Part shown: one piece after another, positions 42,213-50,940 of the stretch
Layout: every line of letters starts with the position of its first letter
Position numbering within the stretch: position 1 is the stretch's first letter
Assembly: GCA_964425915.1 (NCBI GenBank)
Contig: CAYROO010000002.1
Coordinates: 62,001-126,000 of the forward strand
Direction: 5' to 3'
Length of the DNA: 64,000 nucleotides
From: Polycyclovorans sp964425915
GTDB taxonomy: Bacteria > Pseudomonadota > Gammaproteobacteria > Nevskiales > Nevskiaceae
Made by a program: the position numbers and the translations under genes
The notes under the pieces: model-generated
The model's database searches: none
What the model saw: the letters and a program-made list of their open reading frames with translations, nothing else
Told to the model about the DNA's origin: nothing

Positions 42213-43487
42213 CTACCAGCCAGGATCGCCGCGAAGTTTTCTTACATCCACCGGCGAAACAGGCGCTGTCTGATGCCCCCACTCGCGTCGCAGGTAGGTC
42301 AGCACGGCGGCGATCTCCTCATCATCCAGGACCACCCCGTAGGGCGGCATCCCGAAGGGACGCGGATTGGCCTGTGTACCGGGCGGGTAACCGCCATACA
42401 GCAGCACCTGGATCAGATTGACCGGTGATGCCAGGGTCACCGCCCGGTTGCCGGCCAGTGCTGGCGCCAGCGGAAACTGGCCCTCGCCTGCGGCGCCGTG
42501 GCAGTCGGCACAGTGCTCTTGATAGAGCGCGCCACCCCGCGTTTGCTGACGCTCGGCCTCGGCAGCCGGCACGCGCACGCCGCCGGTATCGCTAGGCGCC
42601 GGTCGCGTGGGCAGCGACTGCAGATACCGCGCCATCGCCTGCTGGTCCGCCGCCTGCCAGTGCTGCAGGCTCTCGTACACCACTTCGGCCATCGGCCCGA
42701 GGGTGGCGCCGCGCGCACCCTTCCCTGTATGCAGCACCGCCATGATCTCGGCGATGGACCAGTCCTGTACGCCGGCTTCGGCCATGGAGGTCAGCACGGG
42801 CGCATACCAGTCGAGCACCAGGCCGCCCGCGGGCCCGTCCTCCCGCGGCGCCCCCAGCGCATTGCGGGCGGCGTGGCAGGCGCTGCAGTGGCCTGGCCCC
42901 TGCACCAGATAGGCGCCGCGATTCCACTCGGCATCCCGGCTCGGGTCCGGCTGATACACCCCCGGCCGGAAAAACAGGGCGCGCCAGCCGGTCAGCATCC
43001 AGCGCTGGTCGTAGGGGAAGCGCAGATCATGGGGGCGGTTCGGGGTGTCATCCGGGGGCTGCTGGCGCAACCAGGCCCATAGCGCGTCGCTGTCGGCGCG
43101 CGGCATCTGCGTGTAGTTGGTGTACGGAAACACTGGGTACAGCGGCCGACCGTCCACACCGCGACCGTGATGCAGGGCGCGCCAGAAGTCATCGGCATCC
43201 CAGTCGCCGATGCCGTGCACCGGATCGGGCGTGATGTTGGGCGCGTGAAAGGTGCCGAAGGGGGTGGGAATGGCCCGCCCTCCACCGTAGTCAGCGCCGC
43301 CGGCCACGGTGTGGCAGGCCCGGCAATTGGCGAGGGTGGCGAGCTCGCGACCACGGGCGATCAGCAGCGGATCATCGAAGTCCGCTGTCGAGGCCGGCAC
43401 GGCCGGGCCATCGTAGCGCCCGAGCATCCAGAGCCCGGCCACGCCGAGCAGCAGGGCCGCCATCATCAGCCACGCGATCCGCTTCAT
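42213..43487 (-). CDS. Membrane-anchored tri-haem cytochrome c
   Basis: 424 residues with one N-terminal helix (WLMMAALLLGVAGLWML) and three CxxCH haem sites: ANCRACHTVAG, GHCSACHAARN and EHCADCHGAAG. The arrangement, together with PTPFGTFHAPNITPDP, is that of the cytochrome subunit of membrane alcohol, aldehyde or gluconate dehydrogenases, which hand electrons to the quinone pool or oxidase. No dehydrogenase gene lies next to it. It overlaps the di-haem cytochrome gene by ATGA. Confidence 0.92.
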   Translation of the reverse strand: MKRIAWLMMAALLLGVAGLWMLGRYDGPAVPASTADFDDPLLIARGRELATLANCRACHTVAGGADYGGGRAIPTPFGTFHAPNITPDPVHGIGDWDADDFWRALHHGRGVDGRPLYPVFPYTNYTQMPRADSDALWAWLRQQPPDDTPNRPHDLRFPYDQRWMLTGWRALFFRPGVYQPDPSRDAEWNRGAYLVQGPGHCSACHAARNALGAPREDGPAGGLVLDWYAPVLTSMAEAGVQDWSIAEIMAVLHTGKGARGATLGPMAEVVYESLQHWQAADQQAMARYLQSLPTRPAPSDTGGVRVPAAEAERQQTRGGALYQEHCADCHGAAGEGQFPLAPALAGNRAVTLASPVNLIQVLLYGGYPPGTQANPRPFGMPPYGVVLDDEEIAAVLTYLRREWGHQTAPVSPVDVRKLRGDPGW

Positions 43488-44191
43488 GGCCGCACCTCCA
43501 CCCGCACCTGGCCGCAGTCCAGCGGCAACGGCGCCGGCAGACGGGGCGCTGCCTGTGCCTGGACCGGCACCGGCTGGGCGGCCAGCCAGGCGGCCGCGGC
43601 CTCAATATCGGCGAGCGCCATCCGCGATGCGATATCGGCCATGCAGTCCGGCGCATCGGCGCGCCGCAGCCCGCTGCGCCAATGGCCGAACTGGCTGGCG
43701 AGGTAGTCGTAGGGCAGGCCGAGCAGCCCTGGAATATCCGGTGCCACGCCGGTCAACTCGGCGCCGTGGCAGGCGGCACAGGCCGGAATCCCCTGATCGG
43801 GCGCGCCTTGGAACACCAGTCGCTCGCCACGTGCCAGCGCGGCCGCGCCGGCCTGCGGCGGCAGCGGCGGCGGGTGCGGCAAGCTGAGGCTGGCAAAGTA
43901 GGCGGCCATCTCTGCCAGATAGTCATCGGACTGCCGCTCCAGCAGGTAGCGCATCTGGGCGTGACCGCGCTGACCGTCGCGGAAGTGCAAAAGCTGCCGA
44001 TGCAGGTAGCCCTCAGGCTTGCCAGCAATGCGCGGCAGGTAGCCCTGGTTGGACGCGCGCCCCTCGGCGCCATGACAGATCACGCAGGGCGCGACTCGCT
44101 GCGCGATGGTGTCGCGGGGCTCCGTCGCCTGCCCCGCCACGCAGGCCAACAGCAACCCGATTGCCCACCCCGCCCGCCATTGCCATTGCAC
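43484..44191 (-). CDS. Di-haem cytochrome c (c4-like)
   Basis: 235 residues with a signal peptide (AGWAIGLLLACVAGQA) and two haem sites, APCVICHGAEGR and PACAACHGAEL, each followed by a Met-containing segment, as in cytochrome c4/c553. GYLPRIAGKPEGYLHRQLLHF is the conserved stretch between. The start is taken as GTG 44191, eight bases after an AGGAGG; GTG 44197 and ATG 44233 are alternatives. The periplasmic product probably exchanges electrons with the tri-haem partner. Confidence 0.85.
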   Translation of the reverse strand: MQWQWRAGWAIGLLLACVAGQATEPRDTIAQRVAPCVICHGAEGRASNQGYLPRIAGKPEGYLHRQLLHFRDGQRGHAQMRYLLERQSDDYLAEMAAYFASLSLPHPPPLPPQAGAAALARGERLVFQGAPDQGIPACAACHGAELTGVAPDIPGLLGLPYDYLASQFGHWRSGLRRADAPDCMADIASRMALADIEAAAAWLAAQPVPVQAQAAPRLPAPLPLDCGQVRVEVRP

Positions 44192-44307
44192 CTGCACGCC
44201 CTCCTGTCGCGAGGGCGGCATTCTAACCCCCACCCCCTGCAGACGGACGGTGTCGCCAGCGGGGTGCCGGGCTAGCGTGCCGATTCCTTCACTGCTGGCT
44301 GGCTTCG

Positions 44308-44850
44308 ATGAAAACCCGCGACCAATTGCTGGACGAGCTGCTGGACAAGCAGGCCATCACCGAACTGGTGAACGCCTACGCCAATGCCGCCGATCGTCAC
44401 GATCACGACAAGATGCGCGCGCTGTATCACCCGGATGCAATTGATGACCACGGCCATTTCGCCAAGGGCCCCGCCATGGATTTCATCGACAAGCTGCCGG
44501 AGATCCAGAAGGCGATGGCGATCCTGCATCACAACATCACCACGGTGAATCTCAAGCTCGACGGCGACCGCGCCGAAGGCGAGATCTATCTGCTCGCCAT
44601 GCACCAGGTGATGGCCGAGGACCGCAAATTCGACGTACTCATCGGCGGCCGTTACTTCGACAAATACGAAAAGCGGGACGGCATCTGGAAGTTCGCCCAC
44701 CGCGCCATCGTCGCCGACTGGGCCTATCCGGCAGACCCGTCGGCGATCGATCTGCAGCATCCCTTTCTGCAAGGCGCCCATATCGGTTGTCCGGGCCCGG
44801 CTGATCCCAGTTACGGCTTCTTCTCACTGTTCCGTCGCGGACAGCGCTGA
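44308..44850 (+). CDS. SnoaL-like / NTF2 fold protein
   Basis: 180 residues of the NTF2-like SnoaL_4 group: KQAITELVNAYANAADRHDHDKMRALYHPDAIDDHG is the characteristic helix pair and first strand, and later come LLAMHQVMAEDRKFDVLIGGRYFDKYEKRDGIW-type strands. Members include dehydratases, ring hydroxylase beta subunits and many unassigned proteins. His-Asp pairs (DRHDHDKM) might act in acid-base catalysis. Transcribed with the following enoyl-CoA hydratase-like gene. Confidence 0.82.
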   Translation: MKTRDQLLDELLDKQAITELVNAYANAADRHDHDKMRALYHPDAIDDHGHFAKGPAMDFIDKLPEIQKAMAILHHNITTVNLKLDGDRAEGEIYLLAMHQVMAEDRKFDVLIGGRYFDKYEKRDGIWKFAHRAIVADWAYPADPSAIDLQHPFLQGAHIGCPGPADPSYGFFSLFRRGQR

Positions 44851-44889
44851 ACGCGCTCGATGGCGCGCGCCACGCCCTACACTGCTGCC

Positions 44890-45855
44890 ATGCACCCGAT
44901 CACGCTGAGTCCCGACGAACTGGCCGCGCGCCTCACCGCCGGGCTGTCGCCGTCGCTGTTCGAGGCAGTGCCGGCGGTCCTGCTGGCGCTCGATGGCGAG
45001 CAAACGCAGGCGCCGATGCCATTGCCGCCCTGCCCGGTGATCGGGATCGGCCAAGGCGCGTCCGACTGGACCGACGCCTGCGACACGGTGGTGGCCGATG
45101 CCGACGCAGCAGCACCGCTGCTGGCCCGCATCGCCGAGGCGCCGCGGGCGGCGGCGCTGTTCGTGCAGCTGCTGCGGCACACCGAAATGCTGAGGCTGGA
45201 GGCCGCACTGTTCGCCGAGTCTTTGACCTATTCCACCCTGCAGGCCGGGCCGGAGTACCAAGCCTGGCTGGCCGCTCACCGCGCCACGGCGCCGCAGCGT
45301 CCCACCGAGTCCGGCCCCGCCGTCAGCTGGCAGCGGCAGGGGACCCAGCTGTCGCTGTGGCTGGACCGCGCCTCCACCCGCAATGCCATGTCGCGGGAGA
45401 TGCGCGACGCGCTGGTTGAAGCCTTGCGACTGGTGCAGCTGAATCCCGAGATCACCCAGGTCCGATTGGCGGGACACGGCCCCAGCTTTTCCACCGGCGG
45501 CGATCTCACCGAGTTCGGCATGGCCCCCGATCCCGCCACCGCCCACCTGGTGCGCAGCCTGGCCTTGCCGGGGCGAGAACTGGCGGCCTGCGCGGACCGC
45601 GTCACCGTGCGTGTGCACGGCGCCTGCATCGGCTCCGGCATCGAGTTCCCGGCCTTCGCCGGTCGCATCGAGGCCACCGACGACGCCTGGTTCCAGTTGC
45701 CGGAGTTGCGCTTCGGACTGATCCCCGGCGCCGGCGGCTGTGTCAGCGTGCCTCGCCGGATCGGCCGCCAGCGCACCGCCTGGATGGTCCTGAGCGGTGC
45801 CCGCATCGACGCCCGCACGGCGCACGAATGGGGCCTGGTCGATGCCCTCGTCTGA
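44890..45855 (+). CDS. Enoyl-CoA hydratase/isomerase-like protein with N-terminal extension
   Basis: 321 residues. The C-terminal about 180 residues are a crotonase domain: LDRASTRNAMSREMRDALVEAL, HGPSFSTGGDLTEFG, VHGACIGSGIEFPAFAG and FQLPELRFGLIPGAGGCVSV. The first about 130 residues are an extension I do not recognise (PALLLALDGE-like start, then VVADADAAAPLLARI). Start at ATG 44890 or 44860; neither has a clear ribosome-binding site. The last 14 bases overlap the AlkB-like gene. Confidence 0.85.
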   Translation: MHPITLSPDELAARLTAGLSPSLFEAVPAVLLALDGEQTQAPMPLPPCPVIGIGQGASDWTDACDTVVADADAAAPLLARIAEAPRAAALFVQLLRHTEMLRLEAALFAESLTYSTLQAGPEYQAWLAAHRATAPQRPTESGPAVSWQRQGTQLSLWLDRASTRNAMSREMRDALVEALRLVQLNPEITQVRLAGHGPSFSTGGDLTEFGMAPDPATAHLVRSLALPGRELAACADRVTVRVHGACIGSGIEFPAFAGRIEATDDAWFQLPELRFGLIPGAGGCVSVPRRIGRQRTAWMVLSGARIDARTAHEWGLVDALV

Positions 45856-46462
45856 ATCGCGCCTGTTGGACGACGATGGCGTGCTGCCGCTGCCGGACGC
45901 ACGGATGCAGTACCGGCCGGACTTCATCGCCGAAGATCAACGTGCTGAGCTGTTTCACTGTCTGCGCACCGAGCTTCCTTGGCAAACCCAGCACATCCGC
46001 CTATTCGGCAAAGCCGTGCTGCAGCCACGGCTGCTGTGCTGGATCGGTGACGGCGACGCCGTCTACACCTACTCCGGCCGCACCCAATGGCCGCTGCCCT
46101 GGCATGCCCGGCTACTGGAACTGAAGGCGCAAATCGAAACCGCCACCGGTAGCCGCTACAACAGCGTGCTGGCCAACTGCTACAGAAGCGGCCGGGACAG
46201 CATGGGCTGGCATGCCGACAATGAGCGCGAGCTGGGTCCGGCACCGGTGATCGCCTCGCTGAGCCTCGGCGCCACCCGCCGTTTCCAGCTGCGGCACCGC
46301 CAGCGCGGACTGCAGCACAGCCTGCCGCTCACCGATGGTAGCCTGCTGGTGATGGCCGGCGACACCCAGCGTCACTGGCAACATGCGGTGCCGAAGGAGA
46401 CGCGCCCGGTGGCCGAACGTATCAACCTCACCTTCCGCTGGGTGCACCCACGATCGCGGTAG
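45842..46462 (+). CDS. AlkB-like 2OG-Fe(II) dioxygenase
   Basis: 206 residues. MGWHADNERELGPAPVIASLSLG carries the HxD metal motif, HWQHAVPK the distal His, and RINLTFRWV the two Arg that bind 2-oxoglutarate and substrate; NSVLANCYRSGRD is the AlkB nucleotide-recognition region. This set is that of AlkB/ALKBH2-3-like enzymes that repair alkylated bases. The start overlaps the end of the hydratase gene by 14 bases, indicating coupled translation. Confidence 0.92.
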   Translation: MPSSESRLLDDDGVLPLPDARMQYRPDFIAEDQRAELFHCLRTELPWQTQHIRLFGKAVLQPRLLCWIGDGDAVYTYSGRTQWPLPWHARLLELKAQIETATGSRYNSVLANCYRSGRDSMGWHADNERELGPAPVIASLSLGATRRFQLRHRQRGLQHSLPLTDGSLLVMAGDTQRHWQHAVPKETRPVAERINLTFRWVHPRSR

Positions 46463-46471
46463 GATGCGGCG

Positions 46472-47092
46472 ATGAACCACATCCGGCTCTATGGCATGCA
46501 GGGTTCCGGCAACTGCTGGAAGCCGGCCGCGCTGATGCAGCATCTGGGTATTCGCTTCGAATGGATCGAAGTGGATATCGTCAACGGTGGCTCGCGGACC
46601 CCGGAATTCCTGGCCCTGAACCCCAACGGCAAGGTACCGTTGCTGGAGGTGGACCGACGCCTCTTGGCAGAGTCCAACGCCATGCTCTGCTATCTGGCGG
46701 AGGGCAGCGACTGGCTGCCTGACGACCGCTGGGCGCGCGCACAGGTCCTGCAATGGTTGTTCTTCGAGCAGTACAGCCATGAACCCCATATCGCGACGGT
46801 GCGCTACTGGATCCGCTATCTCGGCAAGGAAGCCGAATGGGCCGCGCGCATCGCCAGCACCCGCGAAAAGGGTTACGCCGCGCTGGCGGTGATGGAGCAG
46901 CAACTGCTGCGCACGCCCTGGCTGGTCGGCGATTCGCCGACGGTCGCCGACCTCGCGCTGGCCGCCTACACCCACGTCGCCGACGAGGGCGGTTTCGACC
47001 TTGCCGGATACCCCGCCATCAACCGCTGGCTGCAGCGCTTGTTCGCGCTGCCCGGTATCACGCCGATGACGTCCCGCTCGCCCGGTTGTTGA
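46472..47092 (+). CDS. Glutathione S-transferase family protein
   Basis: 206 residues with the thioredoxin-like N-terminal domain (IRLYGMQGSGNCWKPAALMQHLG; NPNGKVPLLEVDRRLLAESNAMLCYLAEG) holding the cis-Pro of KVPLL and the ES-N glutathione contact, then a helical C-terminal domain (GDSPTVADLALAAYTHVA). AGGA precedes the ATG by seven bases. It follows the AlkB-like gene by nine bases and its end overlaps the convergent DUF1330 gene by 35 bases. Confidence 0.92.
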   Translation: MNHIRLYGMQGSGNCWKPAALMQHLGIRFEWIEVDIVNGGSRTPEFLALNPNGKVPLLEVDRRLLAESNAMLCYLAEGSDWLPDDRWARAQVLQWLFFEQYSHEPHIATVRYWIRYLGKEAEWAARIASTREKGYAALAVMEQQLLRTPWLVGDSPTVADLALAAYTHVADEGGFDLAGYPAINRWLQRLFALPGITPMTSRSPGC

Positions 47093-47384
47093 TGTCCTCG
47101 CCTGCGACCAGCAGGAAGTGCCCTTCAGATCCCGATTGTCGCGCCTCGCGCCACGGCCGATAGGCCTCGCTGTGATAAAAATCGATGGCTGCGTCCCGGG
47201 CCGGAAATTCCAGGATCACCGTGACGCTCGGTCGTGGCCGGTCGCCTTCCAGCCGCTCGGTCTGGGGTGTTCGGGCCAGATAGCGGCCACCGGCGGCCTG
47301 CACCAGCGGACTCACTGCCGCGATGTATCCCTTTACCCAGCCGGGATCATTCAAAGTCAGTTCGGCGACGACATACCACTTCAT
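47058..47384 (-). CDS. DUF1330 family protein
   Basis: 108 residues of the dimeric alpha/beta ferredoxin-like DUF1330 family: KWYVVAELTLNDPGWVKGYIA, GGRYLARTPQTERLEGD and VILEFPARDAAIDFYHSEAYRPWREAR. Family members are small cytosolic proteins of unknown role. It is the last gene of a four-gene operon behind the aminotransferase, overlapping it by ATGA. Confidence 0.88.
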   Translation of the reverse strand: MKWYVVAELTLNDPGWVKGYIAAVSPLVQAAGGRYLARTPQTERLEGDRPRPSVTVILEFPARDAAIDFYHSEAYRPWREARQSGSEGHFLLVAGEDINNRASGTSSA

Positions 47385-48472
47385 GGACCGTGCTCCTCTT
47401 GCGTTACCCAGTTGACGGTATCGGCTGGTGGCGCCCGCGGTGATCGCCCCTGCGGCTTATGGGCTCTGTACCGCCCACCCGAAACGGAAAGGCGCCAGCC
47501 CTCGGGCGGCGCCCGCTGCACCCGGCTCAGTGCCGCATAGAGTTGGTCAGCGCGCGAGGACGCGCCCGGCACGATGACGCCGGCCTCGGTGCCGATTTCG
47601 ACGATGGACACCAGACGGCAGGCGGTACCGGTGCCGAATACCGCGCCCAACCGTCCCTCGCCTGCGGCCGACCGCAGCACGGCCAGCGGGAGCACCGATT
47701 CCACCGCCCGAAGGCCCAGCGTGGGCGCCAGCTGCAACACGGTATCCCGCGTGATGCCGGCGAGCAGGGTGCCGTCCAGTGGCGGGGTATAGAGCACCCC
47801 GTCGATCTCGGCGAACACGTTCATGGTGCCGGCTTCGCTCAGTTCGGTATGCGTTACGGCATCCAGCCACAACACGTCGTCATACCCCCGTGCCTGCGCC
47901 GCCAGCAGGCCGCCGATGCCCGCAGCATAGTTGGCGGCCGCCTTGGCGCCGCCGATGCCGCCGGGCGCCGCTCGGCTCAGTTGTGATTCGGCCCACAGCC
48001 GCACCGACTTTCGCGGCGGATCGATGCAGGGATTGGCCATGACGGTGAAGCCGTGGCGGCGTCCCCGCCGCAAGCCCAGCCCTTCGTCACTGGCGTACAG
48101 CGTGGGTCGCAGGTAAAGCGCGCCCGCATCGCCGGAAGGCAGATCCGCCGCCATCGCGCGCACCAGCTCGCTGCAGGCTGCCAAGAACAGGGCTTCGGGC
48201 ACCGCCGGCAGGGCCAGCCGCCGCGCGCTGGCCTGCAGCCGCAAGGCATGGTCCGACGCCCGGAACAGATGGGCGCCATCCGCGGCATCCCGATACGCCT
48301 TGAGCCCCTCGAACACCGACAGGGCGTACTGCACCGTGCCGCCGGCCACCGTTACCGGCACGTCCGCGAGGGCGCGCAGACCGCCCTGGCACCAGCGCTC
48401 ACCATCGTGCTCGGCGTGCCAGACCGTGGGCAGCAGCCGCTGCCCGAAGGGCTGCAACGGCAGCGCGCTCAT
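47381..48472 (-). CDS. Class IV (branched-chain type) aminotransferase
   Basis: 363 residues of the fold-type IV PLP family, closest in plan to BCAT family II. VQYALSVFEGLKAYR is the substrate-side signature; GGAKAAANYAAGIGGLLAAQARG contains the PLP-lysine; ELSEAGTMNVFAE is the conserved strand and loop. The ATG at 48472 overlaps the cupin stop (ATGA). The open frame continues further as a shadow of the cupin gene. Substrate range is not assigned; the gene is not with ilv biosynthesis genes. Confidence 0.88.
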   Translation of the reverse strand: MSALPLQPFGQRLLPTVWHAEHDGERWCQGGLRALADVPVTVAGGTVQYALSVFEGLKAYRDAADGAHLFRASDHALRLQASARRLALPAVPEALFLAACSELVRAMAADLPSGDAGALYLRPTLYASDEGLGLRRGRRHGFTVMANPCIDPPRKSVRLWAESQLSRAAPGGIGGAKAAANYAAGIGGLLAAQARGYDDVLWLDAVTHTELSEAGTMNVFAEIDGVLYTPPLDGTLLAGITRDTVLQLAPTLGLRAVESVLPLAVLRSAAGEGRLGAVFGTGTACRLVSIVEIGTEAGVIVPGASSRADQLYAALSRVQRAPPEGWRLSVSGGRYRAHKPQGRSPRAPPADTVNWVTQEEHGP

Positions 48473-48963
48473 CGTTCGCCTTCCCAATAGTCGACCGCAT
48501 CGCCCCGCCGCCAGCTGCCGCTGACGAAGCGCGCCAATGCCGAACCGCCAGGGGCGCTGCCGGCGAATATCGCCAGCTTGTCGCTGTCGGGATACACGGT
48601 CACATCGACCGGCAGCATGGTGGAGAGGCACAGATACTCCAGCGGCTGATGGCCCGTGTTGGTCAACTGGTGGGCCTGCGCCGGCCCGGCGGGCAGCGCC
48701 ACGTAGTCGCGTGCCCGCACCGGCCAACACGCCTCGCCCAGCCGAAGTTCGCCAGCCCCCTGCAGGATGAAGATCGCCTCCTCATTGGCGGCGTGATAGT
48801 GCCGCGGCCAACCGCTCGCACCGGGTGCCAGCACGTAGGCACTGCAGCCCAGCGCCTGCCCGCCAGCCAGGGCCGTCAGGGCGCGCCGTTGCACCTCGGG
48901 GCGATGCGCGGCCAGCGCCGTCGCCGGCACGGCATCGATGGACACCACCGGCGAGGCGCTCAT
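48469..48963 (-). CDS. Cupin domain protein
   Basis: 164 residues with the single cupin barrel: PRHYHAANEEAIFILQGAGELRLGE is motif 1 with two His and one Glu metal ligands, and PAGPAQAHQLTNTGHQPLEYLCL is motif 2 with a further His. DYWEGER is the C-terminus. Such proteins bind Fe, Mn or Zn. It is second of four coupled genes; its start overlaps the thioesterase stop (ATGA). Confidence 0.85.
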   Translation of the reverse strand: MSASPVVSIDAVPATALAAHRPEVQRRALTALAGGQALGCSAYVLAPGASGWPRHYHAANEEAIFILQGAGELRLGEACWPVRARDYVALPAGPAQAHQLTNTGHQPLEYLCLSTMLPVDVTVYPDSDKLAIFAGSAPGGSALARFVSGSWRRGDAVDYWEGER

Positions 48964-49382
48964 GTCCGCAGCGTCGGCATGTCCACCACCGACAGGGTGA
49001 CCAGCGCGATCGCCACCAGCGCGCGCGGGGTGCCGGCATAGACGCGCGATTCCACCACGTGGAGCTGGCGCCCAGCCCGCAGCACCTCCGCCTCCGCCGT
49101 CACCCGCGGCCCCAGCACCGGCTTCAGCAGATTGATCTTGAACTCCACAGTGAGTACCGCCTTGCCCTCGGGCACCAGCGCATTGGCGGCGGCGCCGGCC
49201 GTGTGGTCGGCCAGAGTGGCCACGGCCCCGGCGTGAACGAAGCCGTGATGCTGGCTGTGGACGACGTCGACGTCGAAATGGGCGATCGCCCGCCCATCGC
49301 CCACCTGCTCGGGGACGATCCGCAAGGCCTGCACCAGGCCGGCGCGGGCAAACAGTTCGGGGTCGGGGGTGGGGGTGGACAT
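48960..49382 (-). CDS. PaaI-like acyl-CoA thioesterase (hotdog fold)
   Basis: 140 residues: VHSQHHGFVHAGAVATLADHTAGAAAN is the PaaI/YdiI motif with the catalytic Asp-like position and HGG-type turn (here FVHAGAVATLAD), then VEFKINLLKPVLG. It would hydrolyse acyl-CoA thioesters. First gene of the thioesterase, cupin, aminotransferase, DUF1330 operon, divergent from the MocR regulator with an 86-base promoter region. Confidence 0.9.
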   Translation of the reverse strand: MSTPTPDPELFARAGLVQALRIVPEQVGDGRAIAHFDVDVVHSQHHGFVHAGAVATLADHTAGAAANALVPEGKAVLTVEFKINLLKPVLGPRVTAEAEVLRAGRQLHVVESRVYAGTPRALVAIALVTLSVVDMPTLRT

Positions 49383-49401
49383 GGAGGCTCCTCACGGCGG
49401 C

Positions 49402-49446
49402 AAGTCGCATTAAAGCGACTTTATCTGTGTCTATACAGAGACAGAT
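49402..49446. promoter_or_regulatory. Two inverted repeats in the divergent promoter of the MocR gene
   Basis: AAGTCGC-ATTAAA-GCGACTT (49402-49421) is a perfect 7-bp inverted repeat. Directly beside it, bases 49423-49446 form a 24-base imperfect palindrome (20 of 24 bases symmetric) with arms ATCTGT and ACAGAT. Both lie between the divergent thioesterase and MocR starts and are likely operators. Confidence 0.6.
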
Positions 49447-49468
49447 TTCATCAGAACAATAGGAACAG

Positions 49469-50899
49469 ATGGAGCCCCCCAAATACCAGCGCATCCACCA
49501 GGCCTTGCGTCGCCAGATCGACGACGGCTTGCTGCGCCCGGGGGAACGCCTGCCCTCGATCCGACGCATTGCCGCGGATCATGGGGTCAGCGTGATCACC
49601 GCCCAGCATGCACTGCACCAACTGGAACGTGATGGCCTGGCGCAGGCCCAGCCCCGCGCCCGTTTCGTGGTCTGTGCGCCGACCACCACACCGCGTCTGC
49701 CCGGGCTTCCGGCACCGCCGCTGAGCGTTCCGGACGCCGTGCTGCGCACCATCCTGGAGGTGCTGCAACAGTCCCCGCGCGAGCTGCCGCTGGGGGGCTC
49801 CACACTGGGGCCCTCGCACATTCCCGACCGTCTGCTTCGGCGCCTCGAACAGGACGCCTATCGTCGCCTGGGCAGTGGCCTGTACGGCTACGAAGTGGCC
49901 CCAGGCAATGCCGAGCTGCGTCGGGCCATCGCGCGGCGCGTCGGGCTGGGCGGGCAGCCCCCCGACGCGGACGACGTCACCCTCACGCACGGCTGCATGG
50001 ACGCCCTGCGACTGGCGCTGGAAGCCTCCACCCGCGAGGGCGATTCGGTGCTGGTGGAGCGTCCCAGTTTCTTTGGCCTGTATCCGCTGCTGCAGCGGCT
50101 GGGCCGCAAGGTGGTGGAGCTGCCGTTCGACCCGTCCGAGGGCCTGCGCGCGGACGCCCTGGCGGCAGCCCTGTCACAACATCGCATCGCCGCTGCCTGC
50201 CTCACCCCCTGCTACCACAATCCCACCGGCGCCCTCACGCCTGAGCGCGAACGGCGCGCCATCGGCCAGCTGTTTGCCCGCCAAGGCATTCCCTTGATCG
50301 AGGACGACGTCTACGCCGAGCTCAATCACCTTGGCGCGCGCCCCGCCTCGATCCTGGCGCTGGCGCCGGATGCCGATGTCATCACCTGCGGCAGCGTCAG
50401 CAAGATCCTAGCGCCCGGTCTGCGCCTGGGCTGGGCGGTCCGCCGTCGCCGTCTGGCTGGCGACCGCTACCGCGACCTCACCACCGCACAGTTCACCAGC
50501 AGCATCGCCACCAGCACCGCGGCCCAGGCAGTGGTGGCACGGCTGCTGGTCGACGGCGGTCTCGACCGCCACCTGGCGCGGCTGCGGCCGGCGCTGCAGC
50601 AGCAGGTCAGTGCCTACCGCCAGCGCATCCTGCAGCACTTCCCCGCCGGCACCACCGTCACCCGTCCGCAAGGCGGCTTCCTGCTGTGGGTGGCCCTGCC
50701 CACCCCGCGCGACCCCCTATGGATGATGCGTGCCGCCCGCGAGATCGGCGCGGGCCTGGTGCCGGGCTGTGCCTTCTCGCTGGGCGGCGATGCCGATCAC
50801 TGCCTGCGCTTGTCGGCCGGGCACGTCCTCACGCCCGCCATCGAACGCGCCATTGCCATGCTTGGCCAGCTGCTGCGCCAGGAACGTGCGCTGCCCTGA
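49469..50899 (+). CDS. MocR/PdxR family regulator (GntR HTH plus aminotransferase domain)
   Basis: 476 residues. Residues 1-75 are a GntR winged helix (IDDGLLRPGERLPSIRRIAADHGVSVITAQHAL). The rest is a fold-type I aminotransferase domain: LTHGCMDALRLALEA, CYHNPTGALTPERR-like loop, LIEDDVYAELNH, and the PLP-lysine in ITCGSVSKILAPGLRLGW. MocR proteins sense PLP or an amino-compound adduct and control a neighbouring gene, here most likely the divergent aminotransferase operon. Confidence 0.93.
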   Translation: MEPPKYQRIHQALRRQIDDGLLRPGERLPSIRRIAADHGVSVITAQHALHQLERDGLAQAQPRARFVVCAPTTTPRLPGLPAPPLSVPDAVLRTILEVLQQSPRELPLGGSTLGPSHIPDRLLRRLEQDAYRRLGSGLYGYEVAPGNAELRRAIARRVGLGGQPPDADDVTLTHGCMDALRLALEASTREGDSVLVERPSFFGLYPLLQRLGRKVVELPFDPSEGLRADALAAALSQHRIAAACLTPCYHNPTGALTPERERRAIGQLFARQGIPLIEDDVYAELNHLGARPASILALAPDADVITCGSVSKILAPGLRLGWAVRRRRLAGDRYRDLTTAQFTSSIATSTAAQAVVARLLVDGGLDRHLARLRPALQQQVSAYRQRILQHFPAGTTVTRPQGGFLLWVALPTPRDPLWMMRAAREIGAGLVPGCAFSLGGDADHCLRLSAGHVLTPAIERAIAMLGQLLRQERALP

Positions 50900-50940
50900 G
50901 ATGCCCTCGCTACACTGTCGCGCCCAGTCCTTCGCGACCG

